Below, one piece after another: positions 8,026 to 16,502 of a stretch of DNA of 41,159 nucleotides (within the stretch, counting starts at the first letter, position 1; every line of letters starts with the position of its first letter). A program made the translations under genes and the position numbers. The notes below the pieces were generated by a model. It was not told the origin of the DNA and did no database searches. It saw only the letters and a program-made list of their open reading frames with translations. Location of the stretch: positions 1 through 41,159 of the forward strand of contig JACQKU010000003.1 in the NCBI GenBank assembly GCA_016204335.1, in the 5' to 3' direction. The stretch comes from Candidatus Liptonbacteria bacterium (GTDB lineage Bacteria > Patescibacteriota > Minisyncoccia > UBA6257 > 2-01-FULL-56-20).

Positions 8026-8895
8026 ATGGAGTTCATTCTTTTTGCTTTCGGCGCTTCTGTCGGAAGTTTTTTGAAGGTCATAGCCGACAGATACGAGGAA
8101 CACTTATTTTTGTGGGATGCAAAAATCATCGGCGGTTTCTCTGTCAGCCAGTCAAGCCGTTCAAGGTGTCCGTCATGCGGCGCCGAACTTCGATGGTTTG
8201 AACTGATACCGATCTTCAGTTTTTTTATTCAAAAAGGCAGATGCCGAAGATGCCGTCGGAGAATCTGTCTCCAATATCCGTTGGTTGAATTTATCAGCGG
8301 TTTCGTTTTTGTATTCGTTCCCTCGCAACTCGCGCGTTTTTTCACTCTCCAATCCTCATTATTCGTTATTCTTTCCGCGTTGTGGATTTCAGTGTTCTCG
8401 ATACTTCTGCTCATTTCCTTGATTGATTTCCGGCTTCGGATAATTCCAGACGAAGCGAATATCATGCTTCTCGTTCTCGGAATTTTCATAATTTTCTTTC
8501 AGCCCTTCAATAACCTTCAAGGTTCTTTTCTCGGGCACTACGCTCTTTTGTCCGGCTTGCGCCAGAATGTTTTACTCAATCATTTATTCGCTCTTTTCGT
8601 CGCCGGGGCGTTTTTCGCGTTTCTTATTTTGCTTACAAGAGGCAGGGCAATGGGGGTCGGCGACTTGAAGCTCGCTTCCGCGCTCGGTTTCGTCTTCGGC
8701 TGGCCCGACATTATTTTAATAAACGTTCTTTCTTTCGTTATCGGTTCGTTCATCGGCATTGGAGCGATTATGTTGAACAAGAAAAAAATGAAAAGTTATA
8801 TTGCGTTCGGGCCGTTTCTGGGGGCCGCCTCGCTTGCCGTATTTTTTTTCGGCTATCAGATCGTGGATTTTTATTTAAGGTTGTTCAAACTTTGA
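8026..8895 (+). CDS. pilD: Prepilin peptidase / N-methyltransferase PilD
   Basis: 289 aa polytopic membrane enzyme. It cleaves prepilin leaders after Gly and methylates the new N-terminus. The N-terminal domain has GASVGSFLKV near residue 9 and the four-cysteine motif (CPSC near 46, CRRC near 68). The two catalytic aspartates are in IDFRLRIIPDEAN (near 132) and the GVGDLKLASALG motif (near 206). About eight transmembrane helices are expected. It directly follows the pilin gene with a 19-nt gap and is followed by the minor pilin genes. Confidence 0.94.
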   Translation: MEFILFAFGASVGSFLKVIADRYEEHLFLWDAKIIGGFSVSQSSRSRCPSCGAELRWFELIPIFSFFIQKGRCRRCRRRICLQYPLVEFISGFVFVFVPSQLARFFTLQSSLFVILSALWISVFSILLLISLIDFRLRIIPDEANIMLLVLGIFIIFFQPFNNLQGSFLGHYALLSGLRQNVLLNHLFALFVAGAFFAFLILLTRGRAMGVGDLKLASALGFVFGWPDIILINVLSFVIGSFIGIGAIMLNKKKMKSYIAFGPFLGAASLAVFFFGYQIVDFYLRLFKL

Positions 8896-8932
8896 GCACC
8901 CGAAAGGAGTCGTTTTTATGCAGTAGAAAGAA

Positions 8933-8941
8933 TGATACAAT
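8933..8941 (+). promoter_or_regulatory. Extended -10 promoter, probable leaderless transcript
   Basis: TGA then TACAAT (8936-8941). The next ATG is at 8948, only 6 nt after the box, so transcription would begin at or next to the start codon. Confidence 0.55.
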
Positions 8942-8947
8942 TAACGT

Positions 8948-9205
8948 ATGAATGGAATCGAAAAAAATATAGGCATCCCTTGTCCATTTGGCGCAGAAGT
9001 TCGCGTGTCGTATAAAGAAGCGGCCGATTTAATTGAGCGGCATCCCAATTTTCAAGTTAGGAAAGATAAAAATGTCTCTGGGAATATGACCCTCTCCCAG
9101 TATGTGAATTACTGCAGAGAACGCTCTCGGGAAAATTATACGAACGAAACCACCGAGGATGCTCAGAGATTATTTGAACAATTTTGGAAACTGCTCGAAA
9201 GTTAA
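8948..9205 (+). CDS. Small soluble protein of unknown function in the pilus locus
   Basis: 85 aa, charged, with no signal or membrane segment. The sequence is mostly helical (YKEAADLIERHPNF; DAQRLFEQFWKLLES) and has a Cys pair (residues 12 and about 57). I recognise no family. Support for coding comes from a leaderless-type promoter just upstream and codon use like its neighbours. The C-terminal end overlaps only non-preferred upstream starts of the next gene. It could be a pilus accessory protein or an unrelated insertion. Confidence 0.6.
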   Translation: MNGIEKNIGIPCPFGAEVRVSYKEAADLIERHPNFQVRKDKNVSGNMTLSQYVNYCRERSRENYTNETTEDAQRLFEQFWKLLES

Positions 9206-9213
9206 TCACCTCG

Positions 9214-9882
9214 ATGACAAAGTTTTTCCGTGATGTATTCAACAAACGCATTCGCAAGCGAAGGGGATTTACACGGTACATAAACGGATTATGTGCCGGG
9301 TTCACTTTCATCCTTCGACACGCTCAGTATCGGGCAAAAGGCCGAAAGGCTTTTACTCTGATCGAACTTCTGGTTGTGCTTGTCGTAACCAGCGGACTCT
9401 CCGCTTTTCTGATTATCTACAATCATGCCAGCAGGCAGCAGGTCGCTCTATACGTTGAGGAAGCGAAGCTTGTGCAGGTTATTTCGCGCGCAAAATCACT
9501 TTCTCTTTCAACGTACCGCGAGGAATCAGCGGAAATCTGCGGCTACGGCATCCATATCGATTATGGCAACAATCGTTATTCGCTTTTCAGTTATGCGAAG
9601 CCGTCCGGCATAGAGTGTAAAAAAATAACGAATATCGATTTAGAAGCGGAAGTGCAAATATCCCAATTTTCTTTGAGCAATGACCTGGTATTTATTTCTC
9701 CGCCTCCAAAAGGCGGAGACAGAATAGACGATATAATTTTTATTCCTCCCGACCCGACCACTCTGATGGATTCCGGCGGCTCTTTTATTTCCGATGGTTT
9801 CGGCAATATAGCGTTGGGAACTCAAGATGGTTCCGCCGTAGTAACGGTGACAGTGAGTTCGGCGGGACAAATTACGTTCTAG
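9214..9882 (+). CDS. GspH-like minor pilin with an unusually long leader
   Basis: 222 aa from ATG 9214. A TTG start at 9184 overlapping the previous gene is less likely. The pilin helix begins at GRKA|FTLIELLVVLVV, about 46 residues from the start, with Ala instead of Gly before the cleaved bond. Typical leaders are 5-15 residues. The leader includes a copy of the CCTTCGAC-type repeat (9312-9328). The mature part is GspH/FimT-like, with a helix and then beta-rich sequence. Either an internal start is used or the leader was extended by repeat insertion. Confidence 0.78.
   Translation: MTKFFRDVFNKRIRKRRGFTRYINGLCAGFTFILRHAQYRAKGRKAFTLIELLVVLVVTSGLSAFLIIYNHASRQQVALYVEEAKLVQVISRAKSLSLSTYREESAEICGYGIHIDYGNNRYSLFSYAKPSGIECKKITNIDLEAEVQISQFSLSNDLVFISPPPKGGDRIDDIIFIPPDPTTLMDSGGSFISDGFGNIALGTQDGSAVVTVTVSSAGQITF
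9312..9328. repeat. CCTTCGACACGCTCAGT repeat inside a pilin gene
   Basis: It matches the terminal inverted repeat of the GIY-YIG element (CCTTCGACAAGCTCAGG at 13723) at 15 of 17 positions. It is translated in frame as part of the leader peptide (FILRHAQYRAKG). Confidence 0.65.
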
Positions 9883-9930
9883 AATCGTTTCCGATAAGCG
9901 CGCGAAGGGTTTATAGCCATACGCAATACC

Positions 9931-9939
9931 TGTTATACT
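9931..9939 (+). promoter_or_regulatory. Extended -10 promoter, probable leaderless transcript
   Basis: TGT then TATACT (9934-9939). ATG 9946 begins 6 nt after the box. Confidence 0.55.
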
Positions 9940-9945
9940 ATTCAG

Positions 9946-10443
9946 ATGAGGCCGAATAATCGCGACGGTCAGTTGTTGATAGAATCGTTGATGGCAATTT
10001 CGCTCTTGGTTGTGGGTTTTTTAGGGGTATTTTCTTTATTGAGCCGTTCAATCAGCTTAAACAGGGTGGCTGGGGATAATTATATCGCTACTTATCTCGC
10101 GGCAGAGGGCATCGAGGTCGCGCGGAATATCGTCGACGCGAATACTATCCAAAAAAAATCTTGGAACGCAGGACTTGACCCCGGCGATCACGAAATTGAG
10201 TACGATGAATCGAACAACAGCTTTTCATTAACGCCGAACCTCGGCCGTTTTTTGTCGTTTGACCCGGCAAATAACACATATAGTTACAGCGGAACCATCC
10301 AGACGAATTTCAGCCGAGTAATAAAAATTATTTGGGTTAGCCAAAATGAGATACAAGTCAACTCTAAAGTTTCCTGGACGACGCGCGGCGGCGGAAGTTT
10401 CACGGTTAATTTGGAAGACCATTTTTTTGATTGGCGTTCCTAA
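9946..10443 (+). CDS. PilV-like minor pilin
   Basis: 165 aa. The N-terminus reads RDG|QLLIESLMAISLLVVGFLGVFSLLSRS. It has a short leader ending in Gly, Glu at +5 and a long hydrophobic helix, with Gln instead of Phe at +1. The following AAEGIEVARNIVDAN segment is typical of PilV/GspI-like pseudopilins. It overlaps no neighbour and is followed 4 nt later by the PilW-like gene. It probably belongs to the tip-priming minor pilin complex; that role is inferred from family. Confidence 0.82.
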   Translation: MRPNNRDGQLLIESLMAISLLVVGFLGVFSLLSRSISLNRVAGDNYIATYLAAEGIEVARNIVDANTIQKKSWNAGLDPGDHEIEYDESNNSFSLTPNLGRFLSFDPANNTYSYSGTIQTNFSRVIKIIWVSQNEIQVNSKVSWTTRGGGSFTVNLEDHFFDWRS

Positions 10444-10447
10444 TGCA

Positions 10448-11056
10448 ATGAAAAAAAATCTTTTGCGGAATAAAAAAAGGGGATTTTCTTTCGCGCCGGA
10501 ACGGATATTAAAAAATTCTGGCGTCGCAGGCGCGCATGCTCGTTTGGCGCGGGGGTTCACCCTAGTCGAACTCCTTGTCGCTATGGGAATTTTTTCCGTA
10601 GTTATTCTTTTGGGAGTGGGAGGTTTTGCGCGGGCGTTAAGGACACAGCGCCAGGTTTCCGCGTTTTCTTCCGCAAACGGCAATATGAGTTTGGTTCTTG
10701 AGCAGATTGCGCGGGAGGTAAGAACCGGGATTAATTTCTGCGCTAACGGCACCGTATGCGGTTCTTCAAGCGTTCTTTCGTTTATAAACGCGAAAGGCGA
10801 TACCGTCACGTATTGTTTTGACGCTGAAGCTGTCGGACGGTTTATCGGCAACGGTTCCTGTGGCAACAGCCAGAAACTCACCGCAGACAGTATTTCTGTG
10901 CAATATCTGACGTTTATAATTTCCGGCAACCAGGATGATGACGGCCGTCCTCCGCTCGTTACAATTTTGACCGGCGCGAATCCAAGAGGCGTTTCTGGCG
11001 GAAGTTATACGGTGCGTTTTGAAACAACGGTCAGCTCGCGCGTTTTGGACGGATGA
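10448..11056 (+). CDS. PilW-like minor pilin
   Basis: 202 aa from ATG 10448, 4 nt after the previous stop; the longer upstream reading would overlap that gene by about 100 nt. The prepilin motif ARG|FTLVELLVAMGIFSVVILLG is about 36 residues in, so this leader is also longer than usual. It contains a low-identity stretch (FAPERILKNSGVAGAHA). The downstream FSSANGNMSLVLEQIAREVRTG is typical of PilW/GspJ proteins. It is part of the minor pilin set. Confidence 0.85.
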   Translation: MKKNLLRNKKRGFSFAPERILKNSGVAGAHARLARGFTLVELLVAMGIFSVVILLGVGGFARALRTQRQVSAFSSANGNMSLVLEQIAREVRTGINFCANGTVCGSSSVLSFINAKGDTVTYCFDAEAVGRFIGNGSCGNSQKLTADSISVQYLTFIISGNQDDDGRPPLVTILTGANPRGVSGGSYTVRFETTVSSRVLDG

Positions 11057-11059
11057 TAT

Positions 11060-11094
11060 AAACAACTGACAACTAATGACTAACTACCAATGAC
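11060..11094. repeat. Single-armed heptad word array (H8)
   Basis: A run of ACAACTG / ACAACTA / ATGACTA / ACTACCA / ATGACTA, five 7-nt words in register, with no complementary arm before the next ATG. It overlaps the first codons of the PilX-like gene. It looks like half of an H element. Confidence 0.55.
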
Positions 11095-11452
11095 TATAAA
11101 TAAAAAAGGGCAGGTTATGATTTTGAGCGTTCTTGCGCTCGGCGGCACGATTCTCGGTGCCACGACTATCGCCGGACTTTTGATGGTATATCAGCTTCGT
11201 TCGACATCGGATGTCGCCAACTCCGCAAAAGCCATTTTTGCGGCTGACGCGGGTATTGACTGGATGTTGTATCAGTTTGCCAACCCTGGCTCCGCAGACA
11301 CTAAACCTGCGTTCTCAAACGGCGCGAGCTTTACGGCCACCTGTTATAATTCTTTTTCAAACGCAATTGATTGCCAGGACCAATCCGCAGTTACATTCCG
11401 TTCAGTCGGTCGGTCGGGTGCTTCCTATCGCGCCTTAGAGTTGAATTTCTGA
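11090..11452 (+). CDS. PilX-like minor pilin
   Basis: 120 aa. The N-terminus (MTINKKGQVMILSVLALGG) has a basic leader, GQ at the putative cleavage site, and a hydrophobic helix through about residue 33. FAADAGIDWMLYQFA follows, resembling the AADAGIE segment of PilX/GspK-like pilins. It is the last gene of the pilus cluster, ending 3 nt before ligA. It is small for the family and may be a reduced form. Confidence 0.78.
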   Translation: MTINKKGQVMILSVLALGGTILGATTIAGLLMVYQLRSTSDVANSAKAIFAADAGIDWMLYQFANPGSADTKPAFSNGASFTATCYNSFSNAIDCQDQSAVTFRSVGRSGASYRALELNF

Positions 11453-13549
<2,097 letters not shown>

Positions 13550-13550
13550 C

Positions 13551-13603
13551 TCGTCATTGCGAGCCCTTCGATGCGACTCAGGATAAACTCCGCGAAGCAA
13601 TCC
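13551..13603. repeat. Nested dispersed repeats downstream of ligA
   Basis: TCGTCATTGCGAG (13551-13563) and CGCGAAGCAATCC (13591-13603) look like the two ends of one dispersed repeat. Between them lies CCCTTCGATGCGACTCAGG, a diverged copy of the CCTTCGAC repeat. This reads as one repeat inserted into another. It starts 2 nt after the ligA stop and may act as its 3' hairpin. Confidence 0.55.
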
Positions 13604-13647
13604 AGAATTTGATTTATCTCGAAAGAAAATATAGAATTTTTGTGAAT

Positions 13648-13721
13648 GCGGGCGTAGCTTAGCGGTCTAAAGCGCTTCCCTGTCACGGAAGAGATCGCCG
13701 GTTCAAATCCGGTCGCCCGCG
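13648..13721 (+). tRNA. tRNA-Asp (GTC)
   Basis: The acceptor stem GCGGGCG pairs with CGCCCGC (13714-13720). The D-arm, the anticodon stem CTTCC/GGAAG with loop CTGTCAC (anticodon GTC), and the T-arm GCCGG-TTCAAAT-CCGGT are all intact. Discriminator is G13721. CCA is not encoded. Its last 15 nt belong to the 16-bp sequence duplicated at 14081-14096. Confidence 0.95.
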
Positions 13722-13722
13722 C
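13707..13722. repeat. Left copy of 16-bp direct repeat (target duplication)
   Basis: ATCCGGTCGCCCGCGC, the 3' end of tRNA-Asp plus one base. It is identical to 14081-14096 and directly abuts the left inverted repeat of the GIY-YIG element. Confidence 0.92.
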
Positions 13723-13725
13723 CCT

Positions 13726-13755
13726 TCGACAAGCTCAGGGCTGCGGCGCTATCAT
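13726..13755 (+). promoter_or_regulatory. Promoter of the GIY-YIG gene built from the terminal repeat
   Basis: TCGACA (13726-13731) inside the left terminal repeat matches a -35 box at five of six positions. TATCAT (13750-13755) is a -10 with an 18-nt spacer. The ATG at 13760 would be leaderless or nearly so. If real, the repeat end supplies the promoter. Confidence 0.4.
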
Positions 13756-13759
13756 TTGG

Positions 13760-14068
13760 ATGATGGCTTATTTTGTTTATATCCTTCTTTGCGACCAGAA
13801 AACTTTTTATGTGGGCAGGACGCAAAATATAACTAAGCGCTTGAATGAACATAGACAAAGGTTTTCACCTTACACGAAAAAGTTTGCCGATATCGAACTC
13901 GTATATGTTGAACGATGCAGTAATGTTAAAGAAGCTGAGAAACGAGAACTTCAACTCAAAGGCTGGTCGGTCGCAAAGAAGAAAGCGTTGATTGCGGGGA
14001 ATAAATTGTTATTGCAAAAGTTGAGCCGCAGTCATGAACTTGACGATGCGACCGGTAAGAAATCCTGA
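13760..14068 (+). CDS. Single-domain GIY-YIG nuclease-like protein
   Basis: 102 aa (start 13760, or the in-frame ATG at 13763). The GIY-YIG core is visible: YFVYILLC (first strand), FYVGRTQNITKRLNEH with the catalytic Arg, and the later Glu-containing helix EAEKRELQLKGW. Length matches the short YhbQ/UPF0213-type family. The C-terminal tail SHELDDATGKKS runs into the right terminal repeat and the stop is in that repeat. Such proteins are metal-dependent DNA endonucleases or repair-like factors; here it is the sole gene of a mini-element. Confidence 0.85.
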   Translation: MMAYFVYILLCDQKTFYVGRTQNITKRLNEHRQRFSPYTKKFADIELVYVERCSNVKEAEKRELQLKGWSVAKKKALIAGNKLLLQKLSRSHELDDATGKKS

Positions 14069-14080
14069 GCCTGTCGAAGG

Positions 14081-14096
14081 ATCCGGTCGCCCGCGC
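14081..14096. repeat. Right copy of 16-bp direct repeat (tRNA-Asp 3' end)
   Basis: Identical to 13707-13722, 374 bp away, and it begins at the base after the right terminal repeat. Confidence 0.92.
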
Positions 14097-14116
14097 ACGA
14101 TTGAGCACAGTTTGAG

Positions 14117-14136
14117 AGACCGACTTACATCGGTCT
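14117..14136 (+). terminator. Hairpin with downstream T-run
   Basis: AGACCGA (14117-14123) pairs perfectly with TCGGTCT (14130-14136) over a 6-nt loop. A run of six T follows after TTCAACG. It is a plausible rho-independent-like terminator for tRNA-Asp/GIY-YIG transcription, facing the convergent defence operon. The gap before the T-run is longer than ideal. Confidence 0.45.
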
Positions 14137-14210
14137 TTCAACGTTTTTTGAGGATAGCTTTAAACGAAAAACCAACGACTGCGGCTGGATTTGAACTGCA
14201 AAGAGAAGGG

Positions 14211-15029
14211 TCAATCAAAAAGCGTAAAAAGCAGCTTATGGACTTCCTCGCTCAAGCCAAAGGCTTTTGGGTATTTCATCAAAAGAAAAAATTTACTTGA
14301 CGAATGATTCAATTTTCCAAAGCAGCATTTCTTGGATTTCGTTTTCTTACCACATGGACATTCATCATTTCTGCCGATTTTGGGTACTATTCTTTTAAAA
14401 TCATCCTTTAATTTTACGTCCTGCTCGTAAAGAAACTTCGCCACTATAGGTAAATGGCAGTTCCTATAAAGCTTGCTCGTCATTCCACACGGACAAAGCT
14501 TATTGGGATCAACGGGACCATTCTTAACCTCATGCTCCAAAAACGGGATAACTCCATGAGGCTGGCCGTCTAGCCATTTGCCATAATGCTCAAAATACCA
14601 CTGGCGAATAAGGAACACGCAGATGTAATCGACCACATTCTTTACACGGGTTGCCGCTAAAAAATCGAGCTGCGGATCAAGTCTGTTTCCGTAGCATATT
14701 GCTGAATTGGCTCCTTGGTTAATGGTGAGGTGCGGGCATTTGTGTTTCGCCAGTAGGCTGTCTGAATCAAAGACTTGAGGAAAGACGATCGGATATTCTC
14801 GCGAGCATTCTACTTTGACGTTCAGTGAGTACAGTTCGGAGCCGTCCGGCTTGAACGCAGTTGCTTTCCCAAGCCAATAAATATTTTCACCCTCCTGATG
14901 GTGGAGGGTGAAAGCGGGGTACGCAGATCGCATCAGTTTTATCTCTTCAGTTAGTCTGTCAGGATAAAGCTGATACCATTGCTTGTTTTTATTCTCCCCA
15001 AGATCGTGGAGAAGAGATTCTTCCGTCAT
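14211..15029 (-). CDS. E2-like (ubiquitin-conjugating fold) protein with two SEC-C motifs
   Basis: 272 aa from ATG 15029; the open frame extends to 15206, but that would overlap the CD-NTase by over 200 nt. The N-terminal half looks like a bacterial E2: a YP/FP segment (near 79-84), then HKCPHLTINQGANSAICYGN with the presumed catalytic Cys near residue 112. Two zinc-binding SEC-C motifs follow (C179/C181/C191-H192 and C224/C226/C235/C236). In CBASS, E2-bearing Cap2-type proteins conjugate or prime the CD-NTase. Here it is the last gene of the module, with a 41-nt overlap. The SEC-C fusion is unusual to me. Confidence 0.68.
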   Translation of the reverse strand: MTEESLLHDLGENKNKQWYQLYPDRLTEEIKLMRSAYPAFTLHHQEGENIYWLGKATAFKPDGSELYSLNVKVECSREYPIVFPQVFDSDSLLAKHKCPHLTINQGANSAICYGNRLDPQLDFLAATRVKNVVDYICVFLIRQWYFEHYGKWLDGQPHGVIPFLEHEVKNGPVDPNKLCPCGMTSKLYRNCHLPIVAKFLYEQDVKLKDDFKRIVPKIGRNDECPCGKKTKSKKCCFGKLNHSSSKFFLLMKYPKAFGLSEEVHKLLFTLFD

Positions 15030-15990
15030 CAAAGCTTTTCTTAACGAAGACGCCTCCGCCACCAGGATAGAATCCGCCACTCTTAACGGCTTCAGCGGTT
15101 TCCAAGCCGTCGTCGGGAAAAACTTTCTGCCATTCTTTAACGGCGTCTTCTTTGCCGGCCTTTTCCAATTCCAGTGCTCTAGTCGCAAGGTCGTTTTCCG
15201 TGGCAAGAAGTGTCAAAAGCGCGCCTCTTGTTCCGTCATCATCGAGATAGCCGTCAACGCACATTTCGCTATTCGCCGGATCTTTAAGGCAGGATTCTTT
15301 GAGATACTCTGACGCTTTTGCGAAGAAAGTTCCCAGGCCGCTTGAGAACGAATCCATCTTGCCATTGCCAAGGATTTTCACCGCGAGCAATTCCACATGA
15401 AAGGATTTCACGTAATCGCATTTCTCGCGTTTCCATGCCTTGAGCATCTTTACTACCGGCACGAGCTTGCCGCCCGTCTTCTCGTTGGCCTCGGTGAGCA
15501 GCTTGCCATGAAGCTTCGGGTTCGACTTAACGGGCTTCAACGTCCTTTTGTCGAATATCTTATAGAGCTTGTCTTTCTCGATTTCAATCGCGGGAACCAC
15601 GTCGATTTGGAAGTTGCTCCCAAACCTGATCCCAATAGATCGCCGTTGCTTCTCATCTATCTCCGTGACCCCCAAATCTTTATTTTCATCCTTGATTTCC
15701 TTCAGGGCATTGGCCGTGAGATCGTGGAGTTCTGAAAGTTCCTTATCGCCGTAATCTTCATTATCGAAGGCGATGAAGAAATCCACGTCAAATTCCTCCT
15801 CGTCATCTTTCGGCTTTATGATCGTCTCGCGCGCATATGACCCCGTGAGAAAGTCATCTTTTAAGGGCAATTTCTCCCTAAGTTTTTCGCGGAGGGCATT
15901 CTGCTTTTCCTGGATGAGTTTCCGTTCATTGTCGTCGATCTTTAAATTGATGCGGCCAAGCAGGGATTCAAAAAATTCATTAAGTGTCAT
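14989..15990 (-). CDS. CD-NTase (cGAS/DncV-like nucleotidyltransferase)
   Basis: 333 aa. The polymerase-beta-type signature is clear: GS at residues 50-51 (LTGSYARETIIKP), the DxD pair D68/D70 in FDVDFF, and the third acidic residue D130 in FQIDVVPAIEI. This arrangement matches CD-NTases that make cyclic di- or trinucleotides on phage infection. Length is in the family range. It sits 4 nt after the membrane effector gene and overlaps the E2-like gene, a CBASS arrangement. Product nucleotide cannot be told from sequence by eye. Confidence 0.85.
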   Translation of the reverse strand: MTLNEFFESLLGRINLKIDDNERKLIQEKQNALREKLREKLPLKDDFLTGSYARETIIKPKDDEEEFDVDFFIAFDNEDYGDKELSELHDLTANALKEIKDENKDLGVTEIDEKQRRSIGIRFGSNFQIDVVPAIEIEKDKLYKIFDKRTLKPVKSNPKLHGKLLTEANEKTGGKLVPVVKMLKAWKREKCDYVKSFHVELLAVKILGNGKMDSFSSGLGTFFAKASEYLKESCLKDPANSEMCVDGYLDDDGTRGALLTLLATENDLATRALELEKAGKEDAVKEWQKVFPDDGLETAEAVKSGGFYPGGGGVFVKKSFDDGRISSPRSWGE

Positions 15991-15994
15991 GGAT

Positions 15995-16501
15995 TTATTT
16001 TTCGTAACTTGTGGTTATCATTGACGCGACGATGTCATTCAGTAGTCTGCCGCGGAAATTCGTCACAGCAGTGTGCCTTTTGCCGTCCAAATTTTTCATT
16101 TGCTCGTCCGGGATTCGACTGAGATCATACGGAGCGTAGACAACTAGAGCGCATTGGTCGGATTTTTGCCGCAAAATTTCCTCGATGTTTGTGGCCCAAT
16201 CATGCCAAAATACTAGATACAGAGCCGCGTTTTCCGCGCGGCCAATGTCGTCGAGCTTAGTTATCTCGCAAATATTCTTCTGGTTGAATAGTTTTGAATC
16301 CAAGAGGAGGTTTCTGAGGCTGCCAACATTTTCTCCCTTTGCGAAAATCGCAATCTTGCGTTTCGCGAGACCATTACCCAGTCGCAGAAGCACTGGGGTA
16401 ATTCCTCTCGCCCACAAAATAAAACCCCAAATTATCGCGGCCGCCAAGACGATGGTGTCTATGATGCCGACAAGGGTAAGAATTGTTATGATCCAGTCCA
16501 T
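15995..16501 (-). CDS. Membrane-anchored putative CBASS effector
   Basis: 168 aa from ATG 16501, 1 nt after the repressor stop. An upstream ATG at 16531 would overlap the repressor by 29 nt. A long hydrophobic N-terminal segment (about residues 2-32) forms one helix or a tight hairpin. An alpha/beta domain of about 125 residues follows, beginning KRKIAIFAKGENVGSL. It contains ALYLVFWHDW and CALVVYAPYDLSRIP strands and ends TNFRGRLLNDIVASM. I cannot name the domain; it resembles a small TIR/Rossmann-like fold. Position next to the CD-NTase suggests it is the nucleotide-gated, membrane-targeting effector. That is inference. Confidence 0.6.
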   Translation of the reverse strand: MDWIITILTLVGIIDTIVLAAAIIWGFILWARGITPVLLRLGNGLAKRKIAIFAKGENVGSLRNLLLDSKLFNQKNICEITKLDDIGRAENAALYLVFWHDWATNIEEILRQKSDQCALVVYAPYDLSRIPDEQMKNLDGKRHTAVTNFRGRLLNDIVASMITTSYEK

Positions 16502-16502
16502 A

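Larger units (their letters stand above)
13723..14080 (+). mobile_element. 358-bp GIY-YIG mini-element inserted in tRNA-Asp
   Basis: The element begins with CCTTCGACAAGCTCAGG (13723-13739) and ends with CCTGAGCCTGTCGAAGG (14064-14080), inverted repeats differing at one position. Each end directly abuts one copy of a 16-bp direct repeat identical to the tRNA-Asp 3' end, the signature of insertion with target duplication. The only gene inside is a GIY-YIG nuclease-like ORF whose stop codon lies in the right repeat. The tRNA is left intact by the duplication. No transposase or integrase is present, so the nuclease itself or a helper elsewhere must mobilise it. Confidence 0.82.

Noticed and set aside
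8902-8926. Shine-Dalgarno-like AAAGGAG followed by ATG CAG TAG after pilD
   Set aside because: A two-codon frame; no evidence it is more than chance, though it could be a leader stop.
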